Assembly (NCBI RefSeq): GCF_024586455.1 | Contig: NC_065919.1 | Coordinates: forward strand, 41,702,839 to 41,766,838 | Length of the DNA stretch: 64,000 nucleotides | From: Bactrocera neohumeralis | Lineage: Eukaryota; Arthropoda; Insecta; Diptera; Tephritidae | Reading direction: 5' to 3' | Shown here: positions 11,263 to 21,190 of the stretch, in pieces | Layout: each line of letters opens with the position of its first letter | Position numbering within the stretch: the stretch's first letter is position 1 | Program-made: the position numbers and the translations under genes | Notes under the pieces: model-generated | Database searches by the model: none | Seen by the model: the letters and a program-made list of their open reading frames with translations, nothing else | What the model was told of the DNA's origin: nothing

Positions 11263-12328
11263 CCTTTCTTTGTTCAATAAATTCAGACTGTGTTCGAAGT
11301 GTTTATATACAAAATTATTGTATAGTCTTTCCAAACTCCTTAAAGCTTCCAAAAACGCAATACATCCCTTTTTGAAGTTAAATATAACGAATATAATACA
11401 TACATATGTATATGTAAGTATTTACTTCATTCGAGGTAATATAGTAGGTCTAGCAAACAGAAATGCATTATTTTGCGAACAGATGGCTTTGGTAATATCA
11501 ACGATCGGGTTACACATTATCGCGTTAGAAATAAACGATTTCCTTGAAATCTAAACTTATCAGACAGTTTTGTGATTGCCTGACTTAGTACTGAAACACC
11601 AGCAAAAGGAAAAGCTAAGTGCCAGTGAATGTCAAGTGAAAACGGTCGTAGTCGATTAGCGGTGAACCGGCGCAAACGGTGACCCAGACAGGGGTGACGG
11701 TCAAAAATGATGCTGTTATGAGCGTCTGCCCTACAGCTAAACACTTAATTGGAACAACTGAATTGTCTTGAGGCAGCAGTCGCTCATAAATGTCCACACA
11801 TGATTAGTACTCACTAGCAACGCGCTTTATCGCTATCGTATCGAAGCGAAGCGGGAACCATCATTTTTGTTAGCTGGTGGTATTCAGACGCTGTGTTGTC
11901 TGTGTGGTGATGTTTCAGTGTGGGTTTCTCAGGTATGCTGTGTGGTGCCAAGGTATGCCATTTTTACCCGATTGCAGTGATGTGCGTATGTAGAGAAGGC
12001 TTAGCTCTTTCGTACACTCAATTTTCGACAATTAAATTAAAAAAAATTAGAATGACAACAAATTTTCAAAAAAAAGCAATACAGTTTGGACCTAAATCAG
12101 ATCATTCTAACTATGCTAAATAAAACCTTTAATTGAGTGCAAATAATGAATTTCATTGTTACTATACTTAATATAGTACTCACGTATTGGCGATTAAACT
12201 GCTTTAAACATTATCGGCACTCATACGCACCGTCACACAGTAAGGTATTAATGCCAACGTACGTTTATATAACCGCATGCCTCGCTATTTATTTTTTTAT
12301 GCGCCAATTTTCAATTTTTCTTCTACAG
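11263..12328. other. Non-repetitive stretch upstream of the GPCR pseudogene
   Basis: 11560-11950 is relatively GC-rich and lacks transposon motifs. It contains TTTCTCAG followed by GTATGC (about 11925-11938), a possible donor. It could be the old 5' flank or first exon of the neighbouring GPCR pseudogene, but no coding match was found. A mini-cluster of ATACATACATATGTATATG lies near 11400. Confidence 0.3.
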
Positions 12329-12472
12329 CCGGCTTTTGCCTGCTCTCTATTGCAGCGGCGATGACATACCATTCGTTCTACCCTTATGGGTCCAAGTTCT
12401 TTGATCGATACTATTCGCGGCATGCTTTTGGTGGCAACGCAAAAATGCCAATTGCTACCAATTATTTCGCAG
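12329..12472 (+). pseudogene. TkR99D: GPCR pseudo-exon: pre-TM1 and TM1
   Basis: Preceded by a pyrimidine-rich acceptor (TTCTTCTACAG, AG at 12327-12328); a second AG lies at 12354-12355. From 12366 the frame reads IPFVLPLWVQVL, then TGA at 12402-12404 where family members have Trp, then SILFA. After a 1-nt deletion, MLLVAT follows from 12422. TkR99D has the equivalent QVLWSILF and VATGGN at the start of TM1. The end of TM1 and the following RMRTVTNYF region are lost or scrambled, and a GTGAAT donor follows at 12473. Confidence 0.72.
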
Positions 12473-12627
12473 GTGAATTCAGGTGGATACATATAATTAA
12501 TGTAAACAATAAATTAAAGTGTGTACTACTTATAAACACCCGTAGCCATCCACTCCTTTGTATACATGTCGAAAGCGCGTTTGGCGTAAAAAGTAAACAT
12601 GCAAGTGATGTAGTAAGCTACATTTTC

Positions 12628-12838
12628 TTTTTCTTCTTCTTTTGGCGTAGACACCGCTTACGTGATTATAGCCGAGTTAACAACAGCGCGCCAGTCGTTT
12701 CTTCTTTTCGCTACGTGGCGCCAATTGGATATTCCAAGCGAAGCCAGGTCCTTCTCCACTTGGTCCTTCTAACGGAGTGGAGGTCTTCCTCTTCCTCTGC
12801 TTCCACCGCCGAGTACTGCGTCGAATACTCAAGCTTCA
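12628..12838 (-). mobile_element. RTE-like LINE 3' end in an intron of the GPCR pseudogene
   Basis: A (CTTCTT)-bounded copy of the same LINE 3' terminus as 44-222. It carries the minus-strand NDWRAVVNSA-type C-terminus and the Gly/Arg-rich segment (RRRR, RPPLRW-like). The 3' end is at 12628, and it is 5'-truncated near 12838. It lies between the TM1 and TM2-TM3 remnants. Confidence 0.8.
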
Positions 12839-13621
12839 TTTTAAGGTATTAAAAAACGGCCTTCGTAATGTTAGCTCTTTGACTTCGTGTTAAATGAGAA
12901 GTGGTTTGAATTTGTCGGAAAAGTATATTGCACCATAGGTTAACTGTGTACTTAAGTGTGAAAAATGTTGACTAAGTTTGTACTGAACATTTACATGATT
13001 TCCATTGACAAAATCGACAGCAATTTCAGGTGCTTTTAAACAATATTCTACTTAGTCCTGCGATAACTTCTGTTATAAGTTCAAGCTTTTATAAAAATAA
13101 TATAGTATAGTACATTTTATAGTAAAACAAAATTTATTGGAAATGGTCAACTTTGGTCTCAAACTGAAGTCTAATGGATTCAAATCTGCTCTTTCCAACC
13201 GACAGTGATCTGCAGTAACGAAACAAGGAATATTACTTTAAAGCCACTGCTGAATGGTTTTTGCCTTGTATGCTGCAGCGGAAGCTTGCTGGAAGCTCTA
13301 AAACCAGTTTTAACCCGATTTCAATCATTATCACATTGTCAGAAAGAATTCTTATAATATTTGGCATTATGACTCTATATATATATAAAAATGGTGTTTT
13401 CTGGGCATGATTACGCCCGTTATGCAAAATAACATGGCGGTAAAAAAATTAATAGATATAAAAATTTAAGGTCGTTGGCAATGTAGATGTATAGTCGTCT
13501 TTTCATATCTACAACATTATTTAAAAAAATTGTCCCGCAAAGTATTCTTAAATATTTAATAGCTCTCTCTAATAAATTAACTAAAACTCCAGTTAAGTCA
13601 ATAATTCTTTGCTCTTCACAG
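12839..13621. other. Intron-like AT-rich stretch
   Basis: I see no gene or transposon motif. A (TATA)n run lies near 13375-13388. It ends in the polypyrimidine tract and AG (13620-13621) of the next GPCR pseudo-exon. Confidence 0.5.
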
Positions 13622-13787
13622 TAAATCTTTCCATTGCGGATGCCATATCATCCAGTCTCAATGTGACGTTCAGTTATACATTATTTACATGCTGGACAAC
13701 GTTTGGCCTTTCGGTGAATATGCAAAATATCACAATTTACATATAGCATAAGCGCTTCGATGTTCAAATGGCGATATCCATCGACAG
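13622..13787 (+). pseudogene. TkR99D: GPCR pseudo-exon: TM2 to TM3
   Basis: Starts after an intact acceptor (TTGCTCTTCACAG) and ends at an intact donor (GACAG then GTGAGT at 13788). The frame reads NLSIADAISSSLNVTFSYT (TM2). After a 2-nt shift, YMLDNVWPFGEY (ECL1) follows. After a 1-nt loss at the conserved Cys codon, KISQF..SISASMF (TM3) follows, and after another shift MAISIDR, just before the DRY motif. The conserved TM3 Cys that forms the extracellular disulfide is destroyed. At least three frameshifts lie in 166 bp, which is incompatible with function. Confidence 0.88.
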
Positions 13788-13973
13788 GTGAGTTGATAAA
13801 CCACAGCTAAGGCCTGCAGCAGTTACGCCAAACTGGCGCACTAAAAATTAATTATTTCACTTCTCCATTGAATACATAGCCGACACACTGTGTGCCAACA
13901 TTTTGCCACTAAACCTTATTTTAACTAGCTATGACTCCCTCTCTCATGTTTTCTAACGTTCACCTCCTTTCAA

Positions 13974-14039
13974 ATGTGTTGCCATTATAAAACCGTTGAA
14001 ACCACGCATGAGTAAGCGGTGCAATCTGGGCATTGCCAC
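13974..14039 (+). pseudogene. TkR99D: GPCR pseudo-exon: DRY, IL2 and start of TM4
   Basis: Reads VAIIKPLKPRMSKRCNLGIAT in one frame, nearly identical to IL2 of fly TkR99D. The preceding intron should end in AG, but the sequence is TTTCAA followed by ATGTGTT. The acceptor has AA instead of AG, and the Tyr of DRY is Cys (TGT). A possible GTACAT donor follows at 14040. It sits 186 bp after the TM2-TM3 remnant. The next exon (rest of TM4 and ECL2) is not seen, and a pogo element begins 210 bp downstream. Confidence 0.88.
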
Positions 14040-14249
14040 GTACATTCTTCTTTACAGCAGACGAAGTGGAACTGAATTTGTATTTGTGCCGAGGGGCCTG
14101 ATGGTCCTACGAATCATTCGCAACAGGAATATGTGTAAGTATGTGCTACTTTATAAGGAAGGTAGAATATATGCATAGGTATTAGCGTAATTGTTTGAAT
14201 ACGTACTCTTGGTACTAAAACAGAAACAAATTTTCCATACATAGAGTAA

Positions 14250-16940
14250 AGTAGGCAAATATGGACCACCAATCTTTTTTTGGTATATAGGTCACCAAAT
14301 ACATGCAATAATACAATCAAATTTATTTGATTAACTTAAAAAAACAATTCATTTTTATTTTTTTTGTGAAACAATAACTCCAAACGCAAAATATATTATA
14401 AATTAAAAAAACGTAAAAATACCCAGAAACGTGAGAAAAAAATATTGGACCAGGTAGTCCATATTAGCCGTAGTGATTATTGTGTACACATGTCGCATAT
14501 AAAGAGATCTTGTTCACAACCAGCACATTCCTCATGGCTCCCATTTTTGCAAGAGACACATTGAACCCAAATTTCACCAGACCGATCTTCCGAATAAAAC
14601 GTAGAGCAATATAGGCATTTCGCATACTCTTTCTCGTTTACAAATTCTAGAATTTCACCGTCAGATTCGTCCCGGACACTGTAATTGTCATCCAAGTCCG
14701 AACAGGATGAGGAATTTGTTTTCCTCCTTTTTCCTGATATAAAAATAAAGAATAAAATGTTATCTACAAATGTCAAATCAAAACCTTGATTTACCTGAAC
14801 ATTTTTCTCTTGCTGAATTTATTGATTTCATAAGTGCTTTGGAAGTGCTGGGTTGACTAGAATTATCTTGGTGTGTTTTGTGTTCTTGAATAAAAATAGG
14901 GAACGAAAGTCTTAAAAATTTAATCAAAAGTCTTTATTTAAGCACTGTACACTTTTCTTTTGCAAAATTTAGTTTTTTGATAATTTGGGTTCATTCGAAT
15001 CAATATCCTGTCGTCTGTTGGTTTTTCTTAGAGGTTCTTTTTCCGATGCTTTCTCCAACGAAATTTGTAAAGATCTTTTATAAGGCGAAGATGTTATCAA
15101 CGTGGACTTTCTTGCTGGCCTGCCACGATTGGAAGGCTGCGTTTTTTTTATAGGAACCGGAGATATTTCAATCGGTGTTATGACCCTAGAATTGGTTTCT
15201 AATTCGCTTAGAACTGAACGATTTACATTTTCATTACAAATATCGCTTATTGGATGCGGACTCTCTACAATGGTTTCGTTATTTAGTATTTCATCTGGTA
15301 CTTCGTAAGCGCTTTCAAACTCTCGAGGAGGAGAATGCGATGCTACATCATCCGCAGCTAAAAACTCATGGTCGCGAAATATATACTGGTTCAAAGGAAA
15401 TATACCGGTTGTGCGAAATCCATTAATTGCGATTTCCCCACTCTGAACTCGCAAATAGGCCGTTCCATATAGCTCTGCCATATCGAAGTGTGTCAAAGCT
15501 CTGCCGTTCGAACGCATCCAAACACGTATTTCTTCCGAAAGGTAACTCTTAAGAGGTCCCATGAAAGTTTTATCTAGCGGCTGTATTTTGTGACTTGAGT
15601 GTGGAGGGATGGATACGATAGATACGTGATTTTCTCTAGCCAAATCAACAAGCTCAATATTTCTTGTATGACTCGAATGGCCATCCAAGACGAGCAATAC
15701 TGGTGAAGCTGCTGATGGTTTGACGTGTTTTATGAAGTGTCGAAACCATATTGTAAAAATGTAAAATCTGAGCGTTTTTTTCGTGGAAATATAAATAGTG
15801 CACTCATACAAACAATAGTTGTTATCGTAGATCCTCTCTCTGCAGAAGTAAGGCTACCAATCTGCCTTTTACCCTTCCTTGACAATACTTGGGGTAATTT
15901 TGATGGAACGACACTTATGCCTGTTTCATCAACGTTAAAAACATTGTTGGCTGAATAATTAAAATTGTCCATTTCCTTTTCAAGGATATCAAAAAAGGTA
16001 TTCACATTATCTTTTGTGAAACCTCGTGCTCTTGCCAATGAAGTTCCCGTCGGAGAGCGGAACGCTAAATTTGGGTTCCTCTTTAAAAACAAGCGCAGCC
16101 AATCCTTATCCACGAACTGATTTTCTTTTGAAAATGGGTGCATAATATTATTTTTTCAGCCAGTTGATAGGCTAAGTACTTAACATCCATTCTGCTTAGA
16201 CCAAATAGTTTCGATTCCATTGTCAAAACGTACTCCACCAACATTTTTCAAAATTTTCAGGAAAAACTGGCTTGCGCCCTAATTTAGTGCTTACGACCTT
16301 TTCGATTTCGGTGTCTTTCTTTAACGCTAGCCTTATTAAAGTTGACTTAGGGACATTGTACATCTTAGCTGCTTTCAGATAACCGCAGGTATTAGATCGC
16401 ACCGCTGTGATCGCCTTTTTCATGTCCTCGGGATTCCAATTTTTACGCTTACCAGGAGCCATATCCTACATTAATAAGATCTTAATGAACTTAAAGATAA
16501 TCGAGCTAAAAGAGTAAGAATTGTTCTGCGGGTAATATGGACCATTAGTCCATATTAGCCTCTACTGTGGTAGTCCATATTACACTCAACATGTGGTGGT
16601 GATATAACTGAGTTTAATTCCAATCTGAACTATATTTATTAAACTATAACCATTCAAAATTAGCAAAAAGTATTTATTTTACACACATTATTTGTCAATT
16701 TATTCGTTCCACAATAAATTTTAAGTAAACAAGTAAAATTCACTTACGCACATATAATTATCAGCAACCACTATTTTACAAAAATCACCACTGCTCGAAT
16801 ATCCGCACTTGCTGAACGGTAAATTGAAACTGAGGAAACTTGCGCGAATAGACGAAGAAATCAAACGACAATAACGGAGGATTTAACAACTGAAATTCAA
16901 GATAACTAGGTGGTCCATATTACCCACCTTTGCCCTACTT
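14250..16940 (-). mobile_element. pogo-family DNA transposon with PHD-finger transposase
   Basis: Terminal inverted repeats: the left end AAGTAGGCAAATATGGACCA (near 14249) matches the complement of the right end (16909-16940, AGTAGGGCAAA ... ATATGGACCACC). Extra subterminal copies of TAGTCCATATTA occur at 14455-14466, 16548-16560 and 16571-16582, with an inverted copy at about 16535. These are likely transposase-binding sites. The transposase gene on the minus strand fills the inside. The element sits in the GPCR pseudogene where the TM4-ECL2 exon would be expected. Confidence 0.8.
14480..16462 (-). pseudogene. pogo-like DDE_1 transposase with C-terminal PHD-type finger
   Basis: The N-terminal Psq-type HTH (16462-16223: NWNPEDMKKAITAVRSNT, KAAKMYNVPKSTL) is followed after frameshifts by the CENP-B-like DNA-binding region (KDWLRLFLKRNPNLAFRSP). 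The catalytic core holds NVFNVDETG, LLVLDGHSSH and QPLDKTFMGPLK, with 36 residues between the second and third Asp. Near 15790 a deletion with a frameshift joins IFPRKKR directly to WFRHFIKHVKP, removing about 30 residues of the core. After two small introns (one is 14734-14794, with GT..AG intact), the last exon encodes C-x2-C, C-x2-C, H-x2-C-x2-C and C-x2-C of a PHD-type zinc finger ending at 14480. The deletion and at least two frameshifts make it non-functional. Confidence 0.8.
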
Positions 16941-17094
16941 TTTGTTTGCTTTTTGAATTTTTAGAAAATGCAACTAAGGATTTATTTATTTTACATATGA
17001 TAACAGTCCGATAAATACTCATACTCATCGACCAAATGCGTATGCGACGAATTGTAATTAGTAGAAAGTTAGTTAGTCCTCGGATTTTAGAAAA

Positions 17095-17300
17095 AAATGG
17101 GGAAAAAACATGTTGGTCAGCGTTTCGATTCTGGTTGTTTAGTGCTTGGATGCTCTAAGTTATTATTCTCCTTGAAAAGTGTTGTGCGATTGAACGCAAT
17201 GAAACATGGATCCACAGCTCCATATCAGAGAATAAAGAATGGTCGAAACAGAGGACACCACCTGGTGAGCCTGCTTTTAAGAACGAGATAGGCGATGACT
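17095..17300 (+). pseudogene. mariner transposase remnant
   Basis: The + strand reads NETWIHSSISENKEWSKQ and then RTPPGEPAFKNE, matching the mariner region DETWIHHYTPE..KQSKQW..PGE around the first catalytic Asp, which is Asn here. Only about 60 residues are recognisable. It lies in the gap between the GPCR IL2 and TM5 remnants. Confidence 0.65.
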
Positions 17301-18027
17301 GCCATTTTCTATGATTCATAACGTCTAATCTACGTAACTCGCCTATGGCAGGGTAAAACGGTCACATTCGACTCTACTGGGCCGAAATTTGAGTCAACAT
17401 CAACAGAAAATTTTCAGATGAGTTAAAGAAATTAGCAGGGACAAGAATGTCGGGGCAAATGAAAAATTCTTATGGCGAAATATCAGTCAATCGAATTGTG
17501 TATAAACAAAACACCTTTTCCGAACTGTTAACAGATTTCAATATCAATAACTCAGTATACCCTCTATTGCATTAGAAAGGATCAGAAAATATACTAACCT
17601 ATTTGATCTATTACTTCTAGTTAGTTCTTTTGCCATAAAACATACTTTTATTCAATAAAAGTAATACCAAATATCATATATTGCTCACCAGTATAATATC
17701 AACAGATTTGGAAAATCTGTTATGTACAGCAATATTTATGCTGAATTTCTTCCCAAAAAACCAATGACCTTGTGAATTCAAATACAAATAGCCAAGAAAA
17801 CAACTTTCAACTGTGCAACCAATTATACTTTGCATTAACTCTGTACTTAACTCTACATTTCGGCAAAACTGCAAGTCACAAAGTAATAAGTCGGACGCTT
17901 ATGATAAATACGAAATGTATTTGTTAACAAAATTATCCAAATACAAATGTAAGAGTCGCCATAAATTTTGGAAAGAAATTACTGAATTCTCGTTGATTTT
18001 CTTTCGCTCTTTTACATTTGTTTACAG
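17301..18027. other. Intron-like stretch before TM5
   Basis: AT-rich. I could not recognise a TM4/ECL2 exon here. It ends in the tract CTCTTTTACATTTGTTTACAG that serves the TM5 pseudo-exon. Confidence 0.4.
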
Positions 18028-18096
18028 TTATAATATCGTTTTTATGATTCTCACGTATATGATGCCCATGATTTCGATGATGGCCACTTATTCTCG
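18028..18096 (+). pseudogene. TkR99D: GPCR pseudo-exon: TM5
   Basis: After an intact acceptor (AG at 18026-18027) the frame reads YNIVFMILTYMMPMISMMA and then TYSR, the TM5 segment of tachykinin receptors with its conserved Pro, running up to the SR that precedes VGIELWGS in TkR99D. The expected donor would be CG followed by GTAAGC. The sequence is CG followed by ATAAGC, so the first intron base has changed from G to A and reading through gives an immediate TAA. No SKTIGE-type exon was found downstream. Confidence 0.82.
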
Positions 18097-18301
18097 ATAA
18101 GCAGAAAGATAAAAGATCAATACAGTGCTCAATGTAGTAGTTTTCACCACCACTTCACCCAGAAAATATCAAATAACTTAATTTTTGGCAATACTGAGCG
18201 GTCAATATGTAGAATTTAGAATTGAAAAGTATACTTTTTATCTTGCATACAAAGGGACTATTTTATTTAACTCCATTATAGTTTTATACATTTGCTTGCA
18301 G

Positions 18302-18545
18302 CTATTGGTCTATGCGCTTATTCCAGTCTATGCAATTGTTTTTCCATCCGGAGCATCCACACAAGGGTAGTTTTTGTTGAAAATTCTTGAGAATGTCTTG
18401 GATCGACAAATTGTGGTCTTCATCAAAACTTGTCTGAAAGGCAGCTATATTTTCATTACTTTGGGCGGTTCTTTGTCTTATTGGCACTTGAACATTATGT
18501 AAAAAAATTTACGCTCCCAATTTTAAATTCTTCGTCGAATAGCGA
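18302..18545 (-). pseudogene. maT-like transposase N-terminal remnant
   Basis: The minus strand reads RQRTAQSNENIAAFQTSFDE and then DHNLSIQ, the linker between the two HTH motifs of maT-type transposases. The following part is shortened and out of frame. It lies 200 bp after the TM5 remnant. Confidence 0.6.
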
Positions 18546-18559
18546 GCCCAGGTGAACGA

Positions 18560-18607
18560 TTATTCTTCTTCTTCTTCTTAATTGGCGTAGACACCGCTTA
18601 CGATTAT
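18560..18607 (-). mobile_element. RTE-like LINE 3' tip
   Basis: Forty-eight bases of the LINE 3' terminus: (CTT)n followed by AATTGGCGTAGACACCGCTT. The rest is truncated. Confidence 0.7.
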
Positions 18608-18810
18608 TACGACCATAAAATGATAAAAGCACATGAAAAGTGTAATTGGAGAACGATTATTTGATAATAAAATTAAATAATAAACGGAATGTGAATTTTC
18701 GTAATAAAGTTCAACGATGTGTAAAAGCTATTCAGGCGTTCGTCTTAACATGATAAAAGCCCAACAATACTGATCAAAAAAAAGAAATGTGCTTTCGTGG
18801 GACATCAGGT

Positions 18811-19360
18811 AGGAACGAAGTTCCTTCGGATAATGTAGAATCGATACAATTTGCAAAAAAAATTGTGCTTAATTTTATGTAGGTTGTCCTGATTTTTCTC
18901 TCAAATTTCGCTGATTAGTTTTTATTTAAGTACAGATAAGTATTAAGAAAACACTACTGTCGTCCTACTGCCGTCGGCAAATATAGGAAATATTCAAGTT
19001 AGCGGGAACGACAACTGTCGGCCTGCAGTCGTGTAGTCGTGCAGCTGTCAAAATAACAGTGTCCATAAGAACGTCTGTATTTTAATATTTGACAGATGTA
19101 GTTTGCAGTCTGTCGCGCTCTATGTGTTCCGCACTTCACTGAAAACTAATTTGTATACACAATAATGTTACAGATTTTCATGTCTAATTATTTTGCAATA
19201 CCTAAAGGTAGGCTATAACTATATAATTTCTTACGAGTTATTTCTTACGGGTTATTTCTTACGGGTTTTTTCTTACGGTTTTACTATCACTTTTTTTTCA
19301 GTTAGGTCCCGCAGCAAAATTCCTATCTTCTCCAAGCCTGCCGTAAGGAACTTCGTTCCA
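18811..19360. mobile_element. MITE-like segment with inverted GGAACGAAGTTCCTT ends
   Basis: GGAACGAAGTTCCTT at 18812-18826 is repeated as its reverse complement at 19345-19359. Each copy is itself nearly palindromic (GGAAC-GAA-GTTCC). About 520 bp lie between, GC-rich in the middle (18950-19130), with no open frame. This size and layout suggest a non-autonomous DNA element. No target duplication is evident. Confidence 0.4.
19228..19285 (+). repeat. Short tandem repeat, unit ATTTCTTACGGGTT
   Basis: Four imperfect copies of a 14-15-nt unit (TTTCTTACG[A/G]GTTA), the last degenerating to TTTCTTACGGTTTTAC. It lies inside the MITE-like segment. Confidence 0.75.
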
Positions 19361-20586
19361 ATAACATGACAGCTTGACACGACTCACGGGTGATCTGTCC
19401 AAAAAAGGTTATTAAAAAAAAATTCCTCTACTTGGATTACCCGTTATAACCACAGAACTTCTAGTTCTTTTTATTGTAACTATTACTGCACAAATTTGAA
19501 ACTCACCTCATGGTTAAGGTTCTTTTATTCTATTATATTTGCTATTATATTTGCTACGTCTCAAAACTTTAAGTATCTTAACTGAACATTTTGTTACATC
19601 CACCAAGTTTTTCCAAATAAGCTAAAATCCATAAATACTCTTTATTTGGCATAATTGTTTCACCCAGCATTTAATATATTAACTATGTACTTAAAGGAAA
19701 AGTTATAGACAACATGGGGAACTGAACTTTCGCAAAGTTTTAGATAAGCACAAACATATGTGACTGGAACTCAGGTATACAAAGTTTTGATTAGAGAAGT
19801 CCCAAATATTGTCAAATATAAAATTCAGACAGAAATGAGAGACAGATAAAGTAGCATGTGCACTAGAGATGTGCGTAATTCGGAAAATTTCTTTATAAGA
19901 AGCCGGATAAACAAGAGTGAAGTCACAGACGTGTGAAAAGCTCCAAAGCTTTTTGGGTAATGTTTCGATAAGCATTACATCATCCAAGAGAGGAGAATCA
20001 GTGCATTAGTATTGTAGTATGAGAAATCCATAAATTCGTATTACGGTAATTGCCAGGTACTAATCCTTAGAGGTTATATGTACAAGTATGTATGAGCTTG
20101 CAGTGAGTGCTGGGGGTGAATATTACCTTTAGGGTAATTCTGGCTGTGGTTGTGACATTTATGCTCAGCCACAAATTTTGCAGAATTAATTTAAGTGAGT
20201 TAATTTAAGTACGTGTCGCAGCTGATGGAATGAACCTAAGAGTGAGTAAAGTAACCGCGATGTTACTCCGCCGCATGGCAGCTTAAAGGAAATAAGCACT
20301 CAAACACACTATCGGATGCCTGCTCTCACTTATGCAGATGTATGCGACGGCTGGTTTACTCATTACTATTACGCGGAATACGCTGTTGTGCACAATCTTA
20401 GCCCAGAGCAACCGTTACATCTTGAATTAATGAATGCAGAAGTAAGCTGTTGCACTCACTTCTGATGCACTGACATAAGTGGCAGCATAGTCAGAGATTC
20501 TTACTCCAAACACTCATCACTTGTCACACTGCAGAGTGCATGGTCTTGAATTTGCATATCAATAAATTGCGATTTTACTTCGACAG
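19361..20586. other. Intron-like stretch; possible TM6 trace near 20140
   Basis: After an acceptor-like TTACCTTTAG (near 20137), the + strand reads VILAVVVTFMLSH, hydrophobic and placed where TM6 should be. At 20331 onward, a frame contains WFTHYYYAEY. Either could be a badly decayed TM6/ECL3 exon, but identity to the family is too low to call. Otherwise there is no gene. Confidence 0.3.
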
Positions 20587-20713
20587 ATTGCGTTACGGCT
20601 TCAAGCGGTTCTTCCGATGACGCTTATGCGTTCAGGTCGGCGCTGAACAGACGCAGACCATATCACTTCACGGTACTCATGCACGAGTTCACCGGTTAAT
20701 AATCGCATCGAGA
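20587..20713 (+). pseudogene. TkR99D: GPCR pseudo-exon: proximal C-tail
   Basis: Acceptor TTTTACTTCGACAG (AG at 20585-20586), then LRYGFKRFFR, TGA at 20618-20620, then RLCVQVGAEQT. TkR99D has RFRYGFKMVFRWCLFVRVGTE just after TM7, so the TGA replaces the conserved Trp. A good donor (GTAAGT at 20714) follows after about 30 further codons. The position, 2.5 kb after the TM5 remnant and in the same orientation, fits one gene. Confidence 0.72.
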
Positions 20714-21190
20714 GTAAGTTTTATATGTTTAAATATAGTTGTTATGTTTTCAAGCTTAATGTTAATTTAGAAGTTAATCGGAATTTTGCAATCACTTTTT
20801 CGAAATCGAATCTTCATTCACAAAATAATATCACACATCTGATGTTACGTCACTTTTTTCTTATATTCTTCCGTTTGTCCATCATGTAACTTCATCTTAA
20901 CTAATCTTCCAGTTAAGCATTTCATAGGCAATTCATCTATTTGTAAGTCTCTTGCAGATACTCAGCGCTCATTTTAGTATACTTGTTCGGGTGCCACATT
21001 TTTATTCTCTTAGCTATTTGCCGTCAAATTTAGTTAGTTACCATCAGTTGTAGTAAATATTTATGCCCCTGTCAATTAGTTTAGTGAGCATTACTTTAAA
21101 AAGTTGATTGTTGTTGTAGTCATTATCGAAATGCTCTCCTCATTTGTTATTTGGTAGCATCGAAAATACAAGAACCACCGCCTAATTTTT
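20714..21190. other. AT-rich flank, no gene recognised
   Basis: No further receptor exon or transposon protein is recognisable before the family A repeat begins at 21191. Confidence 0.5.

Larger units (their letters stand above)
12329..20713 (+). pseudogene. TkR99D: Tachykinin receptor-like GPCR pseudogene (introns retained)
   Basis: Five remnants on the + strand match the fly tachykinin receptor TkR99D in order: TM1 (12329-12472), TM2-TM3 (13622-13787), DRY/IL2/start of TM4 (13974-14039), TM5 (18028-18096) and the proximal C-tail (20587-20713). TkR99D is a class A Gq-type receptor for tachykinin neuropeptides in the plasma membrane. Introns and most splice signals persist, so this is a decayed gene or unprocessed duplicate and not a retrocopy. 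Every remnant carries a disabling change, and the segments for TM4-ECL2, TM6 and TM7 are missing or unrecognisable. Introns host LINE, pogo, mariner, maT and MITE-like DNA. The family match rests on remembered TkR99D sequence; the lesions are seen directly. Confidence 0.82.

Noticed and set aside
12277..12852. 191-codon + strand open frame as a gene
   Set aside because: It is a chance frame that crosses the TM1 pseudo-exon in the wrong frame, an intron and the antisense of a LINE 3' end. The receptor match is in a different frame.
15102..15958. + strand frames opposite the pogo transposase
   Set aside because: Antisense to DDE_1 transposase sequence with recognised catalytic motifs; no independent signal.
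17340..17420. ECL2-like peptide (HIRLYWAEI) as the missing receptor exon
   Set aside because: The resemblance is only a few residues. No splice sites frame it, and the preceding DNA is a mariner remnant.
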